Shown in pieces: positions 26,799 to 36,483 of a stretch of DNA of 64,000 bases (position 1 is its first letter; each line of letters opens with the position of its first letter). The position numbers and the translations under genes are program-made. A model generated the notes under the pieces. It was given only the letters and a program-made list of their open reading frames with translations, was not told the origin of the DNA and did no database searches. The DNA is from Flavobacterium zhairuonense (GTDB lineage: Bacteria; Bacteroidota; Bacteroidia; Flavobacteriales; Flavobacteriaceae): assembly GCF_004352915.1 (NCBI RefSeq), contig NZ_SJSY01000068.1, forward strand, positions 154,663-218,662, given 5' to 3'.

Positions 26799-27959
26799 AT
26801 GATTTTACCTTTCTTAAAAAAGTATCAAAACACACCCAAAGGATATCGAATAGCAAACACTGTATTTTTTTTCCTTTCTGGAATTGGCTATTCTTCTTGG
26901 GTTTCCAGAATTCCGCACATACAAGCCCAATTGCATTTGTCTGAAGCACAATTTGGAGCAGTATTATTTGCCTTTCCGATTGGATTGATGCTTACAATGC
27001 CATTTACAGGAAAATTATTGAACAAATACAGCAGCCGCTACATTATGCTTTTAGGCGCAATTATGTTTAATATTGTACTTGCATTGCCTGGTTTGGTGGC
27101 TTTTGTATGGCAGTTGGTTCTTGTGCTTTTGATTTTTGGGGCATCCCGAAATATTTTCAATTTGTCGATTAATGCACAATCGCTCGAAGTGCAAAAATTA
27201 TATCCAAAATCGATTATAACACGTTTTCATGCCGTTTGGAGTATTGCCATTTTTACAGGCGCTGGATTGGGCTATGTAATGGTAACGCAACATATTTCGC
27301 CTGCACATCATTTGTTGGGTGTAAGTGTTTTTATGATGGCGCTTACGGCTTGTTTTTATCCTATGAGTATTCATAATGAACCAGTTCCAGTTAAAAAGAA
27401 ATTCTTTTCAATGCCCGAAAAAAACTTAGTCAAATTTGCTTTGATTTGTTTCGTTTCAATGGCTTGCGAAAATACCATGTATGATTGGAGCGGAATTTAT
27501 TTCGAAAATATACTAAAAGCGTCGCCAAAATTAACCAGCGCCGCGTTTGTGTTTTTTGCTACAGCTGTAACTTTAGGACGCATTTTTGGTGATTATGGTG
27601 TAATGAAATTTGGAACTAAAAAAATCTTGCTTTATAGCGGAATCTTAATTACAGTAGGTTTCGGAATTTGTTTTATCCTGCCTTATGTTTATCCAACTAT
27701 TTTTGGTTATATGTTGATTGGATTTGGCGTTTCTTGTGTGGTTCCATTGGTATTTAGCATTGCCGGAAGATCATCAAATTTAAGCAGTGGTTCGGCGTTG
27801 ACTTCGATTTCTACAATTGGTTATTTGGGGTTTTTATTGGTTCCGCCAATGGTTGGTTTTATTTCTGAATATTTAAGTATGAAATGGGCGTTTCTAGTAA
27901 TGGCGCTTTTAGGTATTCTGATGATTTTCATGGTCAATAAAATCGGGGAGAATGAGTAG
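26799..27959 (+). CDS. Major facilitator superfamily transporter
   Basis: 386 residues with about twelve membrane helices and no signal peptide. Helix 1 region FFFLSGIGYSSWVSRIPHIQAQLHLSEAQFGAVLFAFPIGLMLTMPFTGKLL shows the MFS loop 2-3 pattern; the second half repeats with FATAVTLGRIFGDYGVMKFGTKKILL. The SRIPHIQ...LSE motif is found in the YbjJ-like branch of uncharacterised MFS proteins. Substrate unknown. Divergently oriented from the iron block and separated by 227 bp, so it is not evidently part of that regulon. Confidence 0.88.
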   Translation: MILPFLKKYQNTPKGYRIANTVFFFLSGIGYSSWVSRIPHIQAQLHLSEAQFGAVLFAFPIGLMLTMPFTGKLLNKYSSRYIMLLGAIMFNIVLALPGLVAFVWQLVLVLLIFGASRNIFNLSINAQSLEVQKLYPKSIITRFHAVWSIAIFTGAGLGYVMVTQHISPAHHLLGVSVFMMALTACFYPMSIHNEPVPVKKKFFSMPEKNLVKFALICFVSMACENTMYDWSGIYFENILKASPKLTSAAFVFFATAVTLGRIFGDYGVMKFGTKKILLYSGILITVGFGICFILPYVYPTIFGYMLIGFGVSCVVPLVFSIAGRSSNLSSGSALTSISTIGYLGFLLVPPMVGFISEYLSMKWAFLVMALLGILMIFMVNKIGENE

Positions 27960-28006
27960 TTTTTTTTAGCTTCTAAGATGCTGAGGTTTTTAGAAACTGA
28001 GTTTTA

Positions 28007-28462
28007 TTATTTTTCATTCTCGATTGTAGTTTCAGTATGATATTCAAAAATGTAGCTAAAAATTATCAGAATTGGTAAAGCAAGCCAAGCTGTAAAAACC
28101 AATTCAATTCCGTTTTGACCACCCGAACCATAACATAAAATATCTGCAGTTGTAAAAAATATACTAAGTGCAGTTTGAATAAAAAAGTATTCAAAAAAAT
28201 TGAAGAAAATCAGATATGTTCTCAGTTTTTCCGAAGTTTCTGTTTCTTTACTCCTAAGTTTTTTAAGCATTAAAACAGGAAGCGAAATCATTCCAATCCA
28301 AGAAAGTGCCCAAAATGTTTTCCAAATTAAGGTGCATTCCATTCCTAGTTTTTGTAGAATGAACTGACCACAAACTAAAAGAATAACAGTAAATCCTGGA
28401 ATAATGACACCTATGAGACAAAAAATCATCGTAGCTCTAATATAATTGTATTTATATTTCAA
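28007..28462 (-). CDS. Small four-helix integral membrane protein, unknown
   Basis: 151 residues. Hydrophobic segments at about 9-32, 46-66, 82-104 and 120-142, with charged loops (KKLRSKETETSEKLRT). No recognised family motif. The start at MKYKYNYIRA is supported by the first helix beginning at once. It lies 58 bp downstream of the PQQ-like gene on the same strand, so the two may share a transcript. Confidence 0.7.
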   Translation of the reverse strand: MKYKYNYIRATMIFCLIGVIIPGFTVILLVCGQFILQKLGMECTLIWKTFWALSWIGMISLPVLMLKKLRSKETETSEKLRTYLIFFNFFEYFFIQTALSIFFTTADILCYGSGGQNGIELVFTAWLALPILIIFSYIFEYHTETTIENEK

Positions 28463-28520
28463 ATTATATCAATTGATTGTGTTCTTTAATTCTTTATTTA
28501 TGATTATATAATTGAAAAAA

Positions 28521-29591
28521 TTACTTCTTAGCTGTTTCAATCACTTTTGGTGATGCATCTGAATTTTGTCCTGTTGTTTTAAAAACCGATTTGATTGTCG
28601 CTAAATCAGTACTTATTTTATACACTTCACCAGATTCATCTGCAAAATAAATAGCATTTTCAATCAGTACAGGACTTGATTTTATTTTTTCTTTTGCTGG
28701 AAATTTCTTGATTAGTTTTCCTGTAGCTTTATCTAAAACGTAAAGGTTTTTATCATCACTTCCAAAGATGATTTTATTGCCACTTACAAGCGATTCTGTG
28801 CGAATACTAGCATTGGCTTTAAATTTCCATTTTGTGGCCATGGTTGTTTTGTCAAGACAATAAAAGAAGCCTCCGTCATTGCCAAAGAAAATAAAATTTC
28901 CATCAATTGCTGGAGTTGAGGAAACCCATTCATTTGTAGTTGCTTTTGCAACAATTTTCTTTTCGTCTAAACTGAATTTGTAAAAATTCATATCGTTGCT
29001 GCCCAAAAAAAGATTGTTTTGATCCACTATTATTCTTCCAAAAATACCCGCAGAAGCGCATTGATAAGATTCGACTAAAGATCCTTGCAAACTCAGTTTA
29101 TATATTTTTCCTTTTGTATCACCAATAAAAATCGAATTATCCTTAAATGAAACAGGAGAACTGATTGGCGCATCAGCATAGAATTTACCAAGAGTTGAAC
29201 CATCTCGAGGATCAAGAATAAATAAACTGGATGCCGATGTAACATAAAGATTGTTATCTATCAGCGTTGGTTTGTTGGCTATAGGGCTGTAGGTGCCAAG
29301 GTTTATTTTCCAGATTTGTTTTCCATCAGCTCCAATGCAATAAATCATCGCATTAGCATCACCAATGAAAATCTTGTTTTCTTTAATTTCTGCTTGACTA
29401 TATATTTCATTTTCAGCATTAAAAATCCAATTTGTATTTTTTGTATCGCTATTCAGGGAGTATAAATTTTTATTTAAGCTCCCAAATATTAAATTTTTGT
29501 TTTGAAAATTTATTTTAGCAATAATGCTTTGTGCTTGCAAGTTGGTTAATGTTGCAAAAAAGCTTACAAATAGTAGGATTTTTATTTTCAT
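28521..29591 (-). CDS. Secreted PQQ-like beta-propeller protein
   Basis: 356 residues with signal peptide 1-20 (ending LQAQ). Seven or eight repeats of the pyrrolo-quinoline-quinone-like propeller type are visible as NLYSLNSDTKNTNWIF, MIYCIGADGKQIWKINLGTYSPIANKP, LFILDPRDGSTLGKF, KIYKLSLQGSLVESY, FFYCLDKTTMATKWKFKANASI and NLYVLDKATGKLIKKFPAKEKIKSSP. It is likely a periplasmic or surface binding scaffold. Nothing shows an enzyme active site or PQQ ligation. It sits between a membrane protein and a DUF6265 lipoprotein, all on the minus strand with short gaps (58 and 21 bp). Confidence 0.88.
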   Translation of the reverse strand: MKIKILLFVSFFATLTNLQAQSIIAKINFQNKNLIFGSLNKNLYSLNSDTKNTNWIFNAENEIYSQAEIKENKIFIGDANAMIYCIGADGKQIWKINLGTYSPIANKPTLIDNNLYVTSASSLFILDPRDGSTLGKFYADAPISSPVSFKDNSIFIGDTKGKIYKLSLQGSLVESYQCASAGIFGRIIVDQNNLFLGSNDMNFYKFSLDEKKIVAKATTNEWVSSTPAIDGNFIFFGNDGGFFYCLDKTTMATKWKFKANASIRTESLVSGNKIIFGSDDKNLYVLDKATGKLIKKFPAKEKIKSSPVLIENAIYFADESGEVYKISTDLATIKSVFKTTGQNSDASPKVIETAKK

Positions 29592-29612
29592 ATCATGGCT
29601 TATTAGAAAATG

Positions 29613-30089
29613 TTATTTTTTAGTCATCACAAATTTTTCAGAACTTGGTTTACCATTTAAATTTCCCGAAATCTCAGCAGTCAAAGTATTGTTTGGACCC
29701 TTTGTATAAGTGATTTTTTGGGGATAATCATGTTTCGGATTTTCGAAAACTAATTTTTGATCCGTTTCAGAAGTCGAAGGGAAGAAAACGGGTTTGTCTT
29801 CATTCTGACCTCTTACAGTTGCTTTATAGGTCAATGTTTCACCCAATTGAGCCAAAATAATAGTTTCAAAATGCAGCGTGTCTTTTCCTTTAATAAAATA
29901 AGATGAAGCGCTAAAAGTACTGTCATTAAGTTTTTGCCAGTTTTCGGATAAAATGCCTTCATCAGAAGTATTTTCCCAATTTCCAATCAACCAATCGGCT
30001 TTTTTGATTTTGTCTTTTTCAATCGTTTCTTTTTTCTGGCAAGAAACAAAAGCTATAATTAGGGCGATAAGGGTAATTTTCTGAAACAT
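29613..30089 (-). CDS. DUF6265-like lipoprotein
   Basis: 158 residues with lipoprotein signal MFQKITLIALIIAFVSCQ (lipobox FVSC). The mature part has the pattern ADWLIGNWENTSDEGILSENWQKLNDSTFSASSYFIKGKDTLHFETIIL, then FENPKHDYPQKITY, characteristic of the DUF6265 lipocalin-like beta domain. Role unknown. First gene of a probable three-gene run with the PQQ-like protein and the four-helix membrane protein. Confidence 0.82.
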   Translation of the reverse strand: MFQKITLIALIIAFVSCQKKETIEKDKIKKADWLIGNWENTSDEGILSENWQKLNDSTFSASSYFIKGKDTLHFETIILAQLGETLTYKATVRGQNEDKPVFFPSTSETDQKLVFENPKHDYPQKITYTKGPNNTLTAEISGNLNGKPSSEKFVMTKK

Positions 30090-30193
30090 ATTTTTCCGTT
30101 TTGATTTTGTATTGAAGTACTAAAATAAGAAAAAAATGTTTGCTACGAATAATACCGATTTTTAGAGATTGATTTGAAAATAAGAATAATTTA

Positions 30194-30270
30194 TGTCTCT
30201 CGCAGATTTGGCAGATTAAGCAGATTAAAATTTATTAATAGGTACTAAAAATCTTTTTAAATCTGTGCGA
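30194..30270. repeat. Imperfect inverted repeat between lipoprotein gene and topB
   Basis: CTCGCAGATTT (from 30198) and AAATCTGTGCGA (to 30270) form the outer arms, with internal CAGATTAAGCAGATTAAA direct words. It has no coding potential and looks like another dispersed intergenic repeat. The rest of the 187 bp gap shows nothing. Confidence 0.45.
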
Positions 30271-30276
30271 AATAAC

Positions 30277-32586
30277 TTAAAAGCTTTCACTCAAAATAGA
30301 GTAAACTAACTCTTTAGTAGGTTTTTGATCTTTTAGTTTCGCTCTAACTTCGTCGAAAGTCACTTTGAAATCGCAACCCGATTTATATTCGGCGCAACCA
30401 TACGCAGTTTTGCCTTTTAGGATGGTTCCTTTTTTGCATTTTGGACAAGTCAAAGAGTCTGAACTTTCTTTAGTTTCTGCTTTTTTCTCGGTTTTCTTTG
30501 GCTCTAATTTCAGTTTGTAGTTTTCTTCAAAACGAATTAGACCTTCAACCGTTCCAGAATCAGTTTTAAAACCTTTTATGTTTACGGTTGAACCTTTCTG
30601 AACCAATCTTAAATATTGAGCTTCAGTGATTTTTTTGTCATGAAAAACAAAAGGCAACACAAAATCACAACCCGATTTGTATTCACTGCATCCAAAAGCC
30701 GATTTTCCTTTAATCAGATTTCCTTTTTGGCATTTAGGACAAGTTTCGGCTGTAATTCCAGAAGTCTTCTTTTTCTCCTTTTCTGTTTTTGCGACAGGTT
30801 TTTGAATTGTTGCGGCATGCGAAATATTGGCGTGCTTGGTTTCGCTTCGAACTTCATAAACCAAAGCTTCAACCATTCTTTTCATGTTTCGGATAAAGGC
30901 AGCAGCGGTGAAAGTTCCTTTTTCGATATCTTTCAATTGTTTTTCCCAAGTTCCCGTAAGTTCAGCCGATTTTACTAATTCATTTTGAATCGTATCAATC
31001 AATTGAATTCCAGTTAAAGTAGGCAAAACCTGTTTTTTATTTCGGACAATATATTGACGTTTAAAAAGCGTTTCAATAATATTCGCACGCGTTGACGGAC
31101 GCCCGATTCCGTTTTCTTTCATCAATTCACGCAAATCTTCGTCATCAACCTGTTTTCCAGCAGTTTCCATGGCGCGCAATAAAGTTGCTTCCGTAAATTG
31201 ATTTGGCGGTTTGGTTTCTTTTTGAAGAAACGAAGGCTCATGCGGCCCTTTTTCGCCCACAACAAAACTCGGCAATAAATCTGGTTCTTTTTCTTTCGCA
31301 TTTGGATCTTCAAAAACAACGCGGAAACCTTTTTTCAGGATTTCTTTTCCTGTTGCCTTAAACATTACTTCGGCTGCTTTTCCTATTACGGTGGTGTTGG
31401 CAACTAGACAATCATCATAAAAAACGGCAATAAAACGTTTTGTAATTATATCATAAACCTGCTGTTGATTGTATGGCAGATTATTTTGAATTCCGGTTGG
31501 AATAATTGCATGGTGATCGGTTACTTTTTTATCGTTGAAAACCTTTGGCGATTTCTTGATTTTTTTCTCTAAAATGGGCTGAGTCAATTCGGCATAATTC
31601 GTTAATTTTTGCAGAATTCCTGGCACTTTCGGATAAATATCTCCTGGCAAAAAAGTCGTATCAACTCTCGGATAAGTGATTACTTTTTGCTCATACAAAG
31701 TTTGTGCGATTTTCAGTGTTTCTTCTGCAGAAAATCCAAATTTTTGGTTGCAATAAACTTGCAATCCTGTTAAATCAAAAAGCTTCGGGGCATACTCGTT
31801 TCCGTTTTTTTTGTCAACAGAAACAATTTCGAAATCACTTTCTTTTACTTTTTCGGCTAGAATTTCTCCGTCTTCTTTGTTTAAAAAACGACCTTCTTCA
31901 TAACTGAAAAGTGTTTCTCTATACAAGGTCTGCAATTCCCAATACGGTTGTGGTTTGAAGTTTTCAATTTCTCTAAAACGATCTACAACCATCGCCAGTG
32001 TTGGCGTCTGTACACGCCCGATAGACAAAACTTGTTTGTAACCGCCATGTTTTACGGTATACAAACGCGTTGCATTCATGCCTAAAAGCCAATCTCCAAT
32101 CGCTCGAGAAAAACCGGCGTAAAATAAATTATCGTAATTTGAAGAGGGTTTTAAGTTTTCAAAACCTTCTTTGATCGCTTCTGTTGTCAAAGATGAAATC
32201 CATAAACGCTGAATTTCGCCTTTGTAATGCGCTTCGTTCATTACCCAGCGCTGAATTAATTCTCCTTCCTGTCCAGCATCCCCACAGTTTATGACCACTT
32301 CGGCTTTGTCGAAAAGACTTTTAATGATTTTGAATTGTTTTTGGATTCCCGAATTCTGAACGACTTTAGTCTCAAACTTTTCAGGAAGCATTGGCAAGTT
32401 ATTTAAATCCCAGCTTTTCCAGTGCGGTTTGTAATCGTTGGGTTCTTTCAAGGTGCACAAATGCCCAAATGTGTAGGTCACTGCATAACCGTTGCCTTCG
32501 TAATAGCCATCGTGCTTGGTATTGGCACCCAAAACGGATGCAATTTCACGTGCGACACTTGGTTTCTCAGCAATACAGACCTTCAT
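30277..32586 (-). CDS. topB: DNA topoisomerase III
   Basis: Type IA topoisomerase, 769 residues, relaxing or decatenating DNA through a transient 5'-phosphotyrosine link. Toprim domain: MKVCIAEKPSVAREIA with the catalytic glutamate E7, and NCGDAGQEGELIQRW for metal binding. Then SIGRVQTPTLAMVVDRF, the active-site tyrosine in ITYPRVDTTFL, and MKENGIGRPSTRANIIETL. The C-terminus has two zinc-ribbon-like modules, each with CPKCxKG...GKxAxGCxEYKSGCDF (about 612-640 and 714-740), and a short tail. Topoisomerases of this type are found both on chromosomes and on conjugative elements; no other conjugation genes are visible, so a chromosomal copy is likely. Confidence 0.93.
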   Translation of the reverse strand: MKVCIAEKPSVAREIASVLGANTKHDGYYEGNGYAVTYTFGHLCTLKEPNDYKPHWKSWDLNNLPMLPEKFETKVVQNSGIQKQFKIIKSLFDKAEVVINCGDAGQEGELIQRWVMNEAHYKGEIQRLWISSLTTEAIKEGFENLKPSSNYDNLFYAGFSRAIGDWLLGMNATRLYTVKHGGYKQVLSIGRVQTPTLAMVVDRFREIENFKPQPYWELQTLYRETLFSYEEGRFLNKEDGEILAEKVKESDFEIVSVDKKNGNEYAPKLFDLTGLQVYCNQKFGFSAEETLKIAQTLYEQKVITYPRVDTTFLPGDIYPKVPGILQKLTNYAELTQPILEKKIKKSPKVFNDKKVTDHHAIIPTGIQNNLPYNQQQVYDIITKRFIAVFYDDCLVANTTVIGKAAEVMFKATGKEILKKGFRVVFEDPNAKEKEPDLLPSFVVGEKGPHEPSFLQKETKPPNQFTEATLLRAMETAGKQVDDEDLRELMKENGIGRPSTRANIIETLFKRQYIVRNKKQVLPTLTGIQLIDTIQNELVKSAELTGTWEKQLKDIEKGTFTAAAFIRNMKRMVEALVYEVRSETKHANISHAATIQKPVAKTEKEKKKTSGITAETCPKCQKGNLIKGKSAFGCSEYKSGCDFVLPFVFHDKKITEAQYLRLVQKGSTVNIKGFKTDSGTVEGLIRFEENYKLKLEPKKTEKKAETKESSDSLTCPKCKKGTILKGKTAYGCAEYKSGCDFKVTFDEVRAKLKDQKPTKELVYSILSESF

Positions 32587-32741
32587 TTTTTCATTTCTTA
32601 TTGGAGAGCGAAATTAGGGAATTTTTTTGGAAAGGGGCAAAGGTTCTAAGATACTAAGATTCTAAGCTTTTCTTTTGTATTGAAAAAAATGAATGCTCAG
32701 TTTTCTTGTTTTTTTATATAATTATTTAAACGATCTAAAAA

Positions 32742-33725
32742 TTATTTCTGAATTTCGATCAATTCTCCATCGACATAAATATCTTTCTGAATAAATTTTC
32801 CTTTATCATCGTACCATTTCCAAACTCCCTCTTGCTTGTCATTTTTATAACTTCCTTCGACTTGAAGATTTCCATTATCATGATATTTAAATGCTTTTCC
32901 ATTTTTCTTTCCTGAAATATAGTTTAGATCTGCTTGTAATTTGCCATTAGGATACCATTGTTTGCCATTTCCATCAATATTTCCGTCTTTTAGAAATTGG
33001 ATGTTTTTTTTGTAGCCGTTATCATACCATCTTTCACTAAGCCCTTCGGGTTTGTCATTTTTCCAACTTGTTCGCTGTTCCAGTTTTCCATTTTCATAGT
33101 AGCTTTCAAATACGCCATTTTGCATTCCATTACTCCAATAAGAGATTTCTTTAACTAGACCATTTTCAAACCAATGTTTATTTTCTCCTTCTATTTTACC
33201 TTTGACATAGTTAGTGCTTGCAGACATTTGTCCGTCTTCAAAATACCATATTTTTTTGCCTGTTCCATCTTTAAGATCGTTCATCCATTCGATATTGCCA
33301 TTGTTGTAATATCTAGTCCACTGATCTTTCATTTTATGATTTTTCACAATGCCTTTTTCAAAAACTTTCCCGTTTTGAAAATAGGAAACATAAAGTCCTT
33401 CATTTACATAATATTGAATGAATTTACCAGACTTGACGAGCGCATAATGAATGAGTTTTTCATTTTGATCGTACCAATAAATTGTATCGATATTTTTACC
33501 GTTTTTTAATTTTCCTTTTTCATAAATTGTGCCTTTGGAATAAAATGAAGTGTATTTTCCATCTTTCACTGTAGTTTGATCTTTCACAGGAATCCAAGAC
33601 GCTTCACCAGTCTTAGAATCTACCCAATAAACCCAGTTTTCATTTCTTTTATTTGCATCATTTATGTCGGCGTTATTACAACTATAAATTAGAATTGAGA
33701 GTAATAGTAAAAGTTTTTGTTTCAT
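32742..33725 (-). CDS. MORN/YwqK-type repeat lipoprotein
   Basis: 327 residues from MKQKLLLLLSILIYSCNN, which gives a lipobox (LIYSC); a start 48 bp upstream would precede the leader. The mature protein is almost entirely about ten tandem repeats of roughly 22 residues with the pattern Y-x-N-G-x-x-x-x-x-x-x-K-x-G-x-x-x-x-W-Y (YYNNGNIEW, YFEDGQMSAST, WFENGLVKE, YYENGKLEQRTSW, WYDNGYKKNI, WYPNGKLQADL, YHDNGNLQVEG). These are MORN-variant repeats of the YwqK family, forming a beta solenoid. Some databases label the family an antitoxin, but no toxin gene is adjacent. Confidence 0.85.
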   Translation of the reverse strand: MKQKLLLLLSILIYSCNNADINDANKRNENWVYWVDSKTGEASWIPVKDQTTVKDGKYTSFYSKGTIYEKGKLKNGKNIDTIYWYDQNEKLIHYALVKSGKFIQYYVNEGLYVSYFQNGKVFEKGIVKNHKMKDQWTRYYNNGNIEWMNDLKDGTGKKIWYFEDGQMSASTNYVKGKIEGENKHWFENGLVKEISYWSNGMQNGVFESYYENGKLEQRTSWKNDKPEGLSERWYDNGYKKNIQFLKDGNIDGNGKQWYPNGKLQADLNYISGKKNGKAFKYHDNGNLQVEGSYKNDKQEGVWKWYDDKGKFIQKDIYVDGELIEIQK

Positions 33726-33836
33726 AAAAAAATATGAGAAATTAAAAAGAAGATTTTTTAATATGCCACACAAAGATTGATTTTTTAGTTATCAAATAAA
33801 AAAGCACAGAAAAATATTTTCCTGCTTTAATAGATT

Positions 33837-34640
33837 CTAACTGTTGCTTTTTTTCTTTTCAATAAGCTGCGTTGGCGAATGTCCGAACATTTTTTTGAAT
33901 GCAAACGAAAAATGAGAAAAATTCTCAAAGCCCAAATCGAGATAAATGTCAGATGGTCTCTGTTTTTTTTTATCAATTAGATGATACGCTTCTTCGAGTC
34001 GTTTTTGAACCAGCCAGTGACTAGGAGTGGCATTAAATGTTTTTTCGAAATCTCTTTTGAAAGCCGATAAACTGCGTCCTGTTAGATACGCAAAACGTTC
34101 TATGCTTACATTGAATTTGAAATTTCGAATCATAAAAGCTTCTAGATCTATTTTTTCGGGATTGCTAAAATCAAATAAAATATTGGCCAGTTCTGGATTC
34201 GCTTTTAATAATACAAGTAGTAACTCACTGCGTTTTACATTTAAAAACTGCTCGTCAATTGTGCCTTTTTCATTGAAGTATGGAGTAAGCGACTGAATAA
34301 AGTTTTTAGTTAATTCATTTTTGCTTAAAGCTATAATACCATTTGCAGGTTTTTCGTTTTCGACTTTGAATTGATATTTTTCATTAAATTCTCTTAAAAA
34401 ATCCTGTTCAAACAAAACGTAGATTTTTTTAAATTCGCCATTATCAGGTTGTTTAGTATATTTTGTCAAATGATTTCTTCTGGCAATACCAAAATCTCCG
34501 GGTTTAATTTTATATTCCTTGTTTCCGTCATAAGCTAGCATTGAACCCGAAATAAGATACATAAAACAATGTTCAGGAACGAATTGCTCGTTATTAAGTG
34601 AAGGATTCACATAGCAGGCAGATATAGCAGTTTCTTTCAT
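33837..34640 (-). CDS. AraC-family transcriptional regulator
   Basis: 267 residues. The N-terminal half is a cupin-like sensing domain (EHCFMYLISGSMLAYDGNKEYKIKPGDFGIARRNHLTKY). The C-terminal 100 residues hold two helix-turn-helix units: NVSIERFAYLTGRSLSAFKRDFEKTFNATPSHWLVQKRLEEAYHLI and RPSDIYLDLGFENFSHFSFAFKKMFGHSPTQLI. It is the third gene of a tight operon (11 bp after the small oxidoreductase, which itself is 4 bp after the larger one), and probably controls that operon and/or other targets. The inducer is unknown. Confidence 0.9.
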   Translation of the reverse strand: MKETAISACYVNPSLNNEQFVPEHCFMYLISGSMLAYDGNKEYKIKPGDFGIARRNHLTKYTKQPDNGEFKKIYVLFEQDFLREFNEKYQFKVENEKPANGIIALSKNELTKNFIQSLTPYFNEKGTIDEQFLNVKRSELLLVLLKANPELANILFDFSNPEKIDLEAFMIRNFKFNVSIERFAYLTGRSLSAFKRDFEKTFNATPSHWLVQKRLEEAYHLIDKKKQRPSDIYLDLGFENFSHFSFAFKKMFGHSPTQLIEKKKSNS

Positions 34641-34651
34641 CTTCTGGAATT

Positions 34652-35299
34652 TTATTGTTTTGCCAATTGACTAATATCATCTACTTCCAAAATTTGTTTT
34701 GGATATCCTTTCAATACTGCATTGATCATTGCACGACCTACTTGTTGAAGTGTCAATGTCTTTTGAGGAAAAAATGGAGCAATTATTGGTGCCAGGATTT
34801 TGTAAACCCTTTTGACGTTAACTTGTCCTTTAGTTGCTTTCATTATTGCAGGGCGAAAATTATATTGATTTTTGCCATATAATTTCATAAGTGCATTTTC
34901 TGTTTTTCCTTTTACTCTTGCCCACATAACCTTTCCTATTTCAGAACTATCTGTTCTGTTTCCGGAAACAAAATTGAAAACGGTAGCAGGATTCAACTGG
35001 AATAGTTGCTTTGCAAAAGAAAGTGTAGTATCATAAGTAATGCGGGTAAACTCTTCTTCTTTTATGCCAATTGAACTAATACCAGCACAGTAAAAACAGG
35101 CATCATAGCCTTTTAATTGTTCTGAGAAATTTTCTAATTGCAAAAAGTTAGGAATAAGAAGTTCTTTTAATTTAGGATGATCGAGATTGTAATGCTTGCG
35201 ATTTACGATCAAAACCTCTGTTACATTTTTGTTGGCTAAACACTCGAATAAAACACCTTCACCAACCATTCCTGTAGCTCCTGTTATGATTACTTTCAT
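34652..35299 (-). CDS. NAD(P)-binding Rossmann-fold protein (atypical SDR, NAD-dependent epimerase-like)
   Basis: 215 residues. The N-terminus MKVIITGATGMVGEGVLFECL is a glycine-rich dinucleotide-binding motif (GATGMVG), followed by VLIVNRK and DACFYCAGISS, then FNFVSGNRTDSSE and VKGKTENALMKL in the catalytic-region position. No classical YxxxK is obvious. The family includes uncharacterised epimerases and quinone or flavin reductase-like proteins. Middle gene of the three-gene operon with another SDR upstream and AraC downstream. Substrate unknown. Confidence 0.83.
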   Translation of the reverse strand: MKVIITGATGMVGEGVLFECLANKNVTEVLIVNRKHYNLDHPKLKELLIPNFLQLENFSEQLKGYDACFYCAGISSIGIKEEEFTRITYDTTLSFAKQLFQLNPATVFNFVSGNRTDSSEIGKVMWARVKGKTENALMKLYGKNQYNFRPAIMKATKGQVNVKRVYKILAPIIAPFFPQKTLTLQQVGRAMINAVLKGYPKQILEVDDISQLAKQ

Positions 35300-35303
35300 C
35301 TTT

Positions 35304-36347
35304 TTATTTTTTGATTAGACCTAATTTCAATAAACTTTCAGCTGTTGCCAAGATCGCTTCTTCATTTGAACGAGGAGACCAATTTAGTGTTTTTTTTGCT
35401 TTTTCTCCGCTTGCCTGCATGTATTGGCCAAGTAAAGTTACCAGCATTTTCAACGAAGGTTTTTTCAAAGCGCTTGCTTTTAAAACCCAATTAGGCAGCT
35501 CTTTTGTTGGAACTTTTTCAGCATTGGTGCCTAATTTATTTTTTAAAATTTTGGCAACATCAAGCATTGATAAAACATCTCCTGTAGTGGCTAAGAATCG
35601 TTCCCCTTTTGCTTTAGGATGTGTCATAGCGAGCAAATGTAAATCAGCAACGTCGCGCACATCAACATAGCAAGAACTGATTTTTGGACAAGCTTTGATA
35701 TCACCGTCCAGCATTTGTTTGATCATTTGATGCGAATGCGAATAATCTGGCCCCAATAATGGTCCCATGACACCAACCGGATTTACTGCTGAAAGTTCAA
35801 GATCACCGCCTTCATTTTTTATAAATTCCCAAGCAGTTTGTTCTGCAATGGTTTTAGATTTTTGATAAGCATGAATATTACTGTCAATGTTTGTCCAGTC
35901 TTCTTCGGTATATGGGGTTTTGCGGTTTTTGTGCCCCATGCCGACAGCGCCGAAGGCAGAAGTTAGAACCACTCGTTTTACATTGGCATTTCTAGAAGCT
36001 TTCAGGACTCTTAAAACACCGTCTTTGGCGGGATTAATTAATTCGTCTTCATGAGTAAATTGAATCACCGGAGTAGGAGAGGCAACATGCAAGACAAATT
36101 CGCAACCGTGAACTGCTTCATCCCAATTTTTGTCGTTAGAGAGATCGGCTTCAATGAACGAAAGATTATCAAACATATTGATGCCACCAACTCTAAGCAT
36201 TTGTTTTACTTCATCTTGCCTGTTTAACGAACGAAGGGTTGTTTTTACTGAATAACCTTCTTCAAGTAATTTTAAAATACAATGAACGGCTATAAAACCT
36301 GAACCGCCTGTAACCAAAACCGTTTTGCTTTTTTCTGAATTTGTCAT
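35304..36347 (-). CDS. NAD(P)-dependent aldehyde/dihydroflavonol-4-reductase-like oxidoreductase (extended SDR)
   Basis: 347 residues from MTNSEKSKTVLVTGG; a 22-codon upstream extension is unlikely. Cofactor motif TGGSGFIAVHCILKLL, TTLRSLNR, HVASPTPV, and catalytic YQKSKTIAEQ (YxxxK) after VVLTSAFGAVGMGH. The SAVNPVGVMGPLLG segment is typical of dihydroflavonol-4-reductase or cinnamoyl-CoA-reductase-like bacterial aldehyde reductases. First gene of an operon with a second Rossmann protein and an AraC regulator. Likely reduces small aldehydes or ketones in the cytoplasm. Confidence 0.87.
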   Translation of the reverse strand: MTNSEKSKTVLVTGGSGFIAVHCILKLLEEGYSVKTTLRSLNRQDEVKQMLRVGGINMFDNLSFIEADLSNDKNWDEAVHGCEFVLHVASPTPVIQFTHEDELINPAKDGVLRVLKASRNANVKRVVLTSAFGAVGMGHKNRKTPYTEEDWTNIDSNIHAYQKSKTIAEQTAWEFIKNEGGDLELSAVNPVGVMGPLLGPDYSHSHQMIKQMLDGDIKACPKISSCYVDVRDVADLHLLAMTHPKAKGERFLATTGDVLSMLDVAKILKNKLGTNAEKVPTKELPNWVLKASALKKPSLKMLVTLLGQYMQASGEKAKKTLNWSPRSNEEAILATAESLLKLGLIKK

Positions 36348-36483
36348 TTTTTTAATTTTAATATTGCAAAGTTCAGTGTAAAAGTGACAAACTTGTTTTG
36401 TTATAAAGTCCAAACTTTATGTGTTTAAAAGTCCAGTTTTTAAATTGTCTTTTATTAGAAAATGTTTTATCGGTTTTTTGTAT

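Noticed and set aside
30616..30978. 120-codon plus-strand frame inside topB
   Set aside because: Phe/Ser/Cys-rich composition typical of an antisense shadow of a lysine-rich region; topB is clearly the real gene.
33174..33509. 111-codon plus-strand frame inside the YwqK-like gene
   Set aside because: Hydrophobic composition arises from the repeated Asn/Gly/Lys codons of the sense gene; no independent start signal.
32742..33725. Toxin-antitoxin system from the YwqK annotation
   Set aside because: The protein is a MORN-repeat lipoprotein and no toxin gene lies next to it; the database label alone is not evidence.
35311..35670. 119-codon plus-strand frame over the aldehyde reductase-like gene
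   Set aside because: Antisense to a gene with an intact cofactor motif and YxxxK; no family resemblance.
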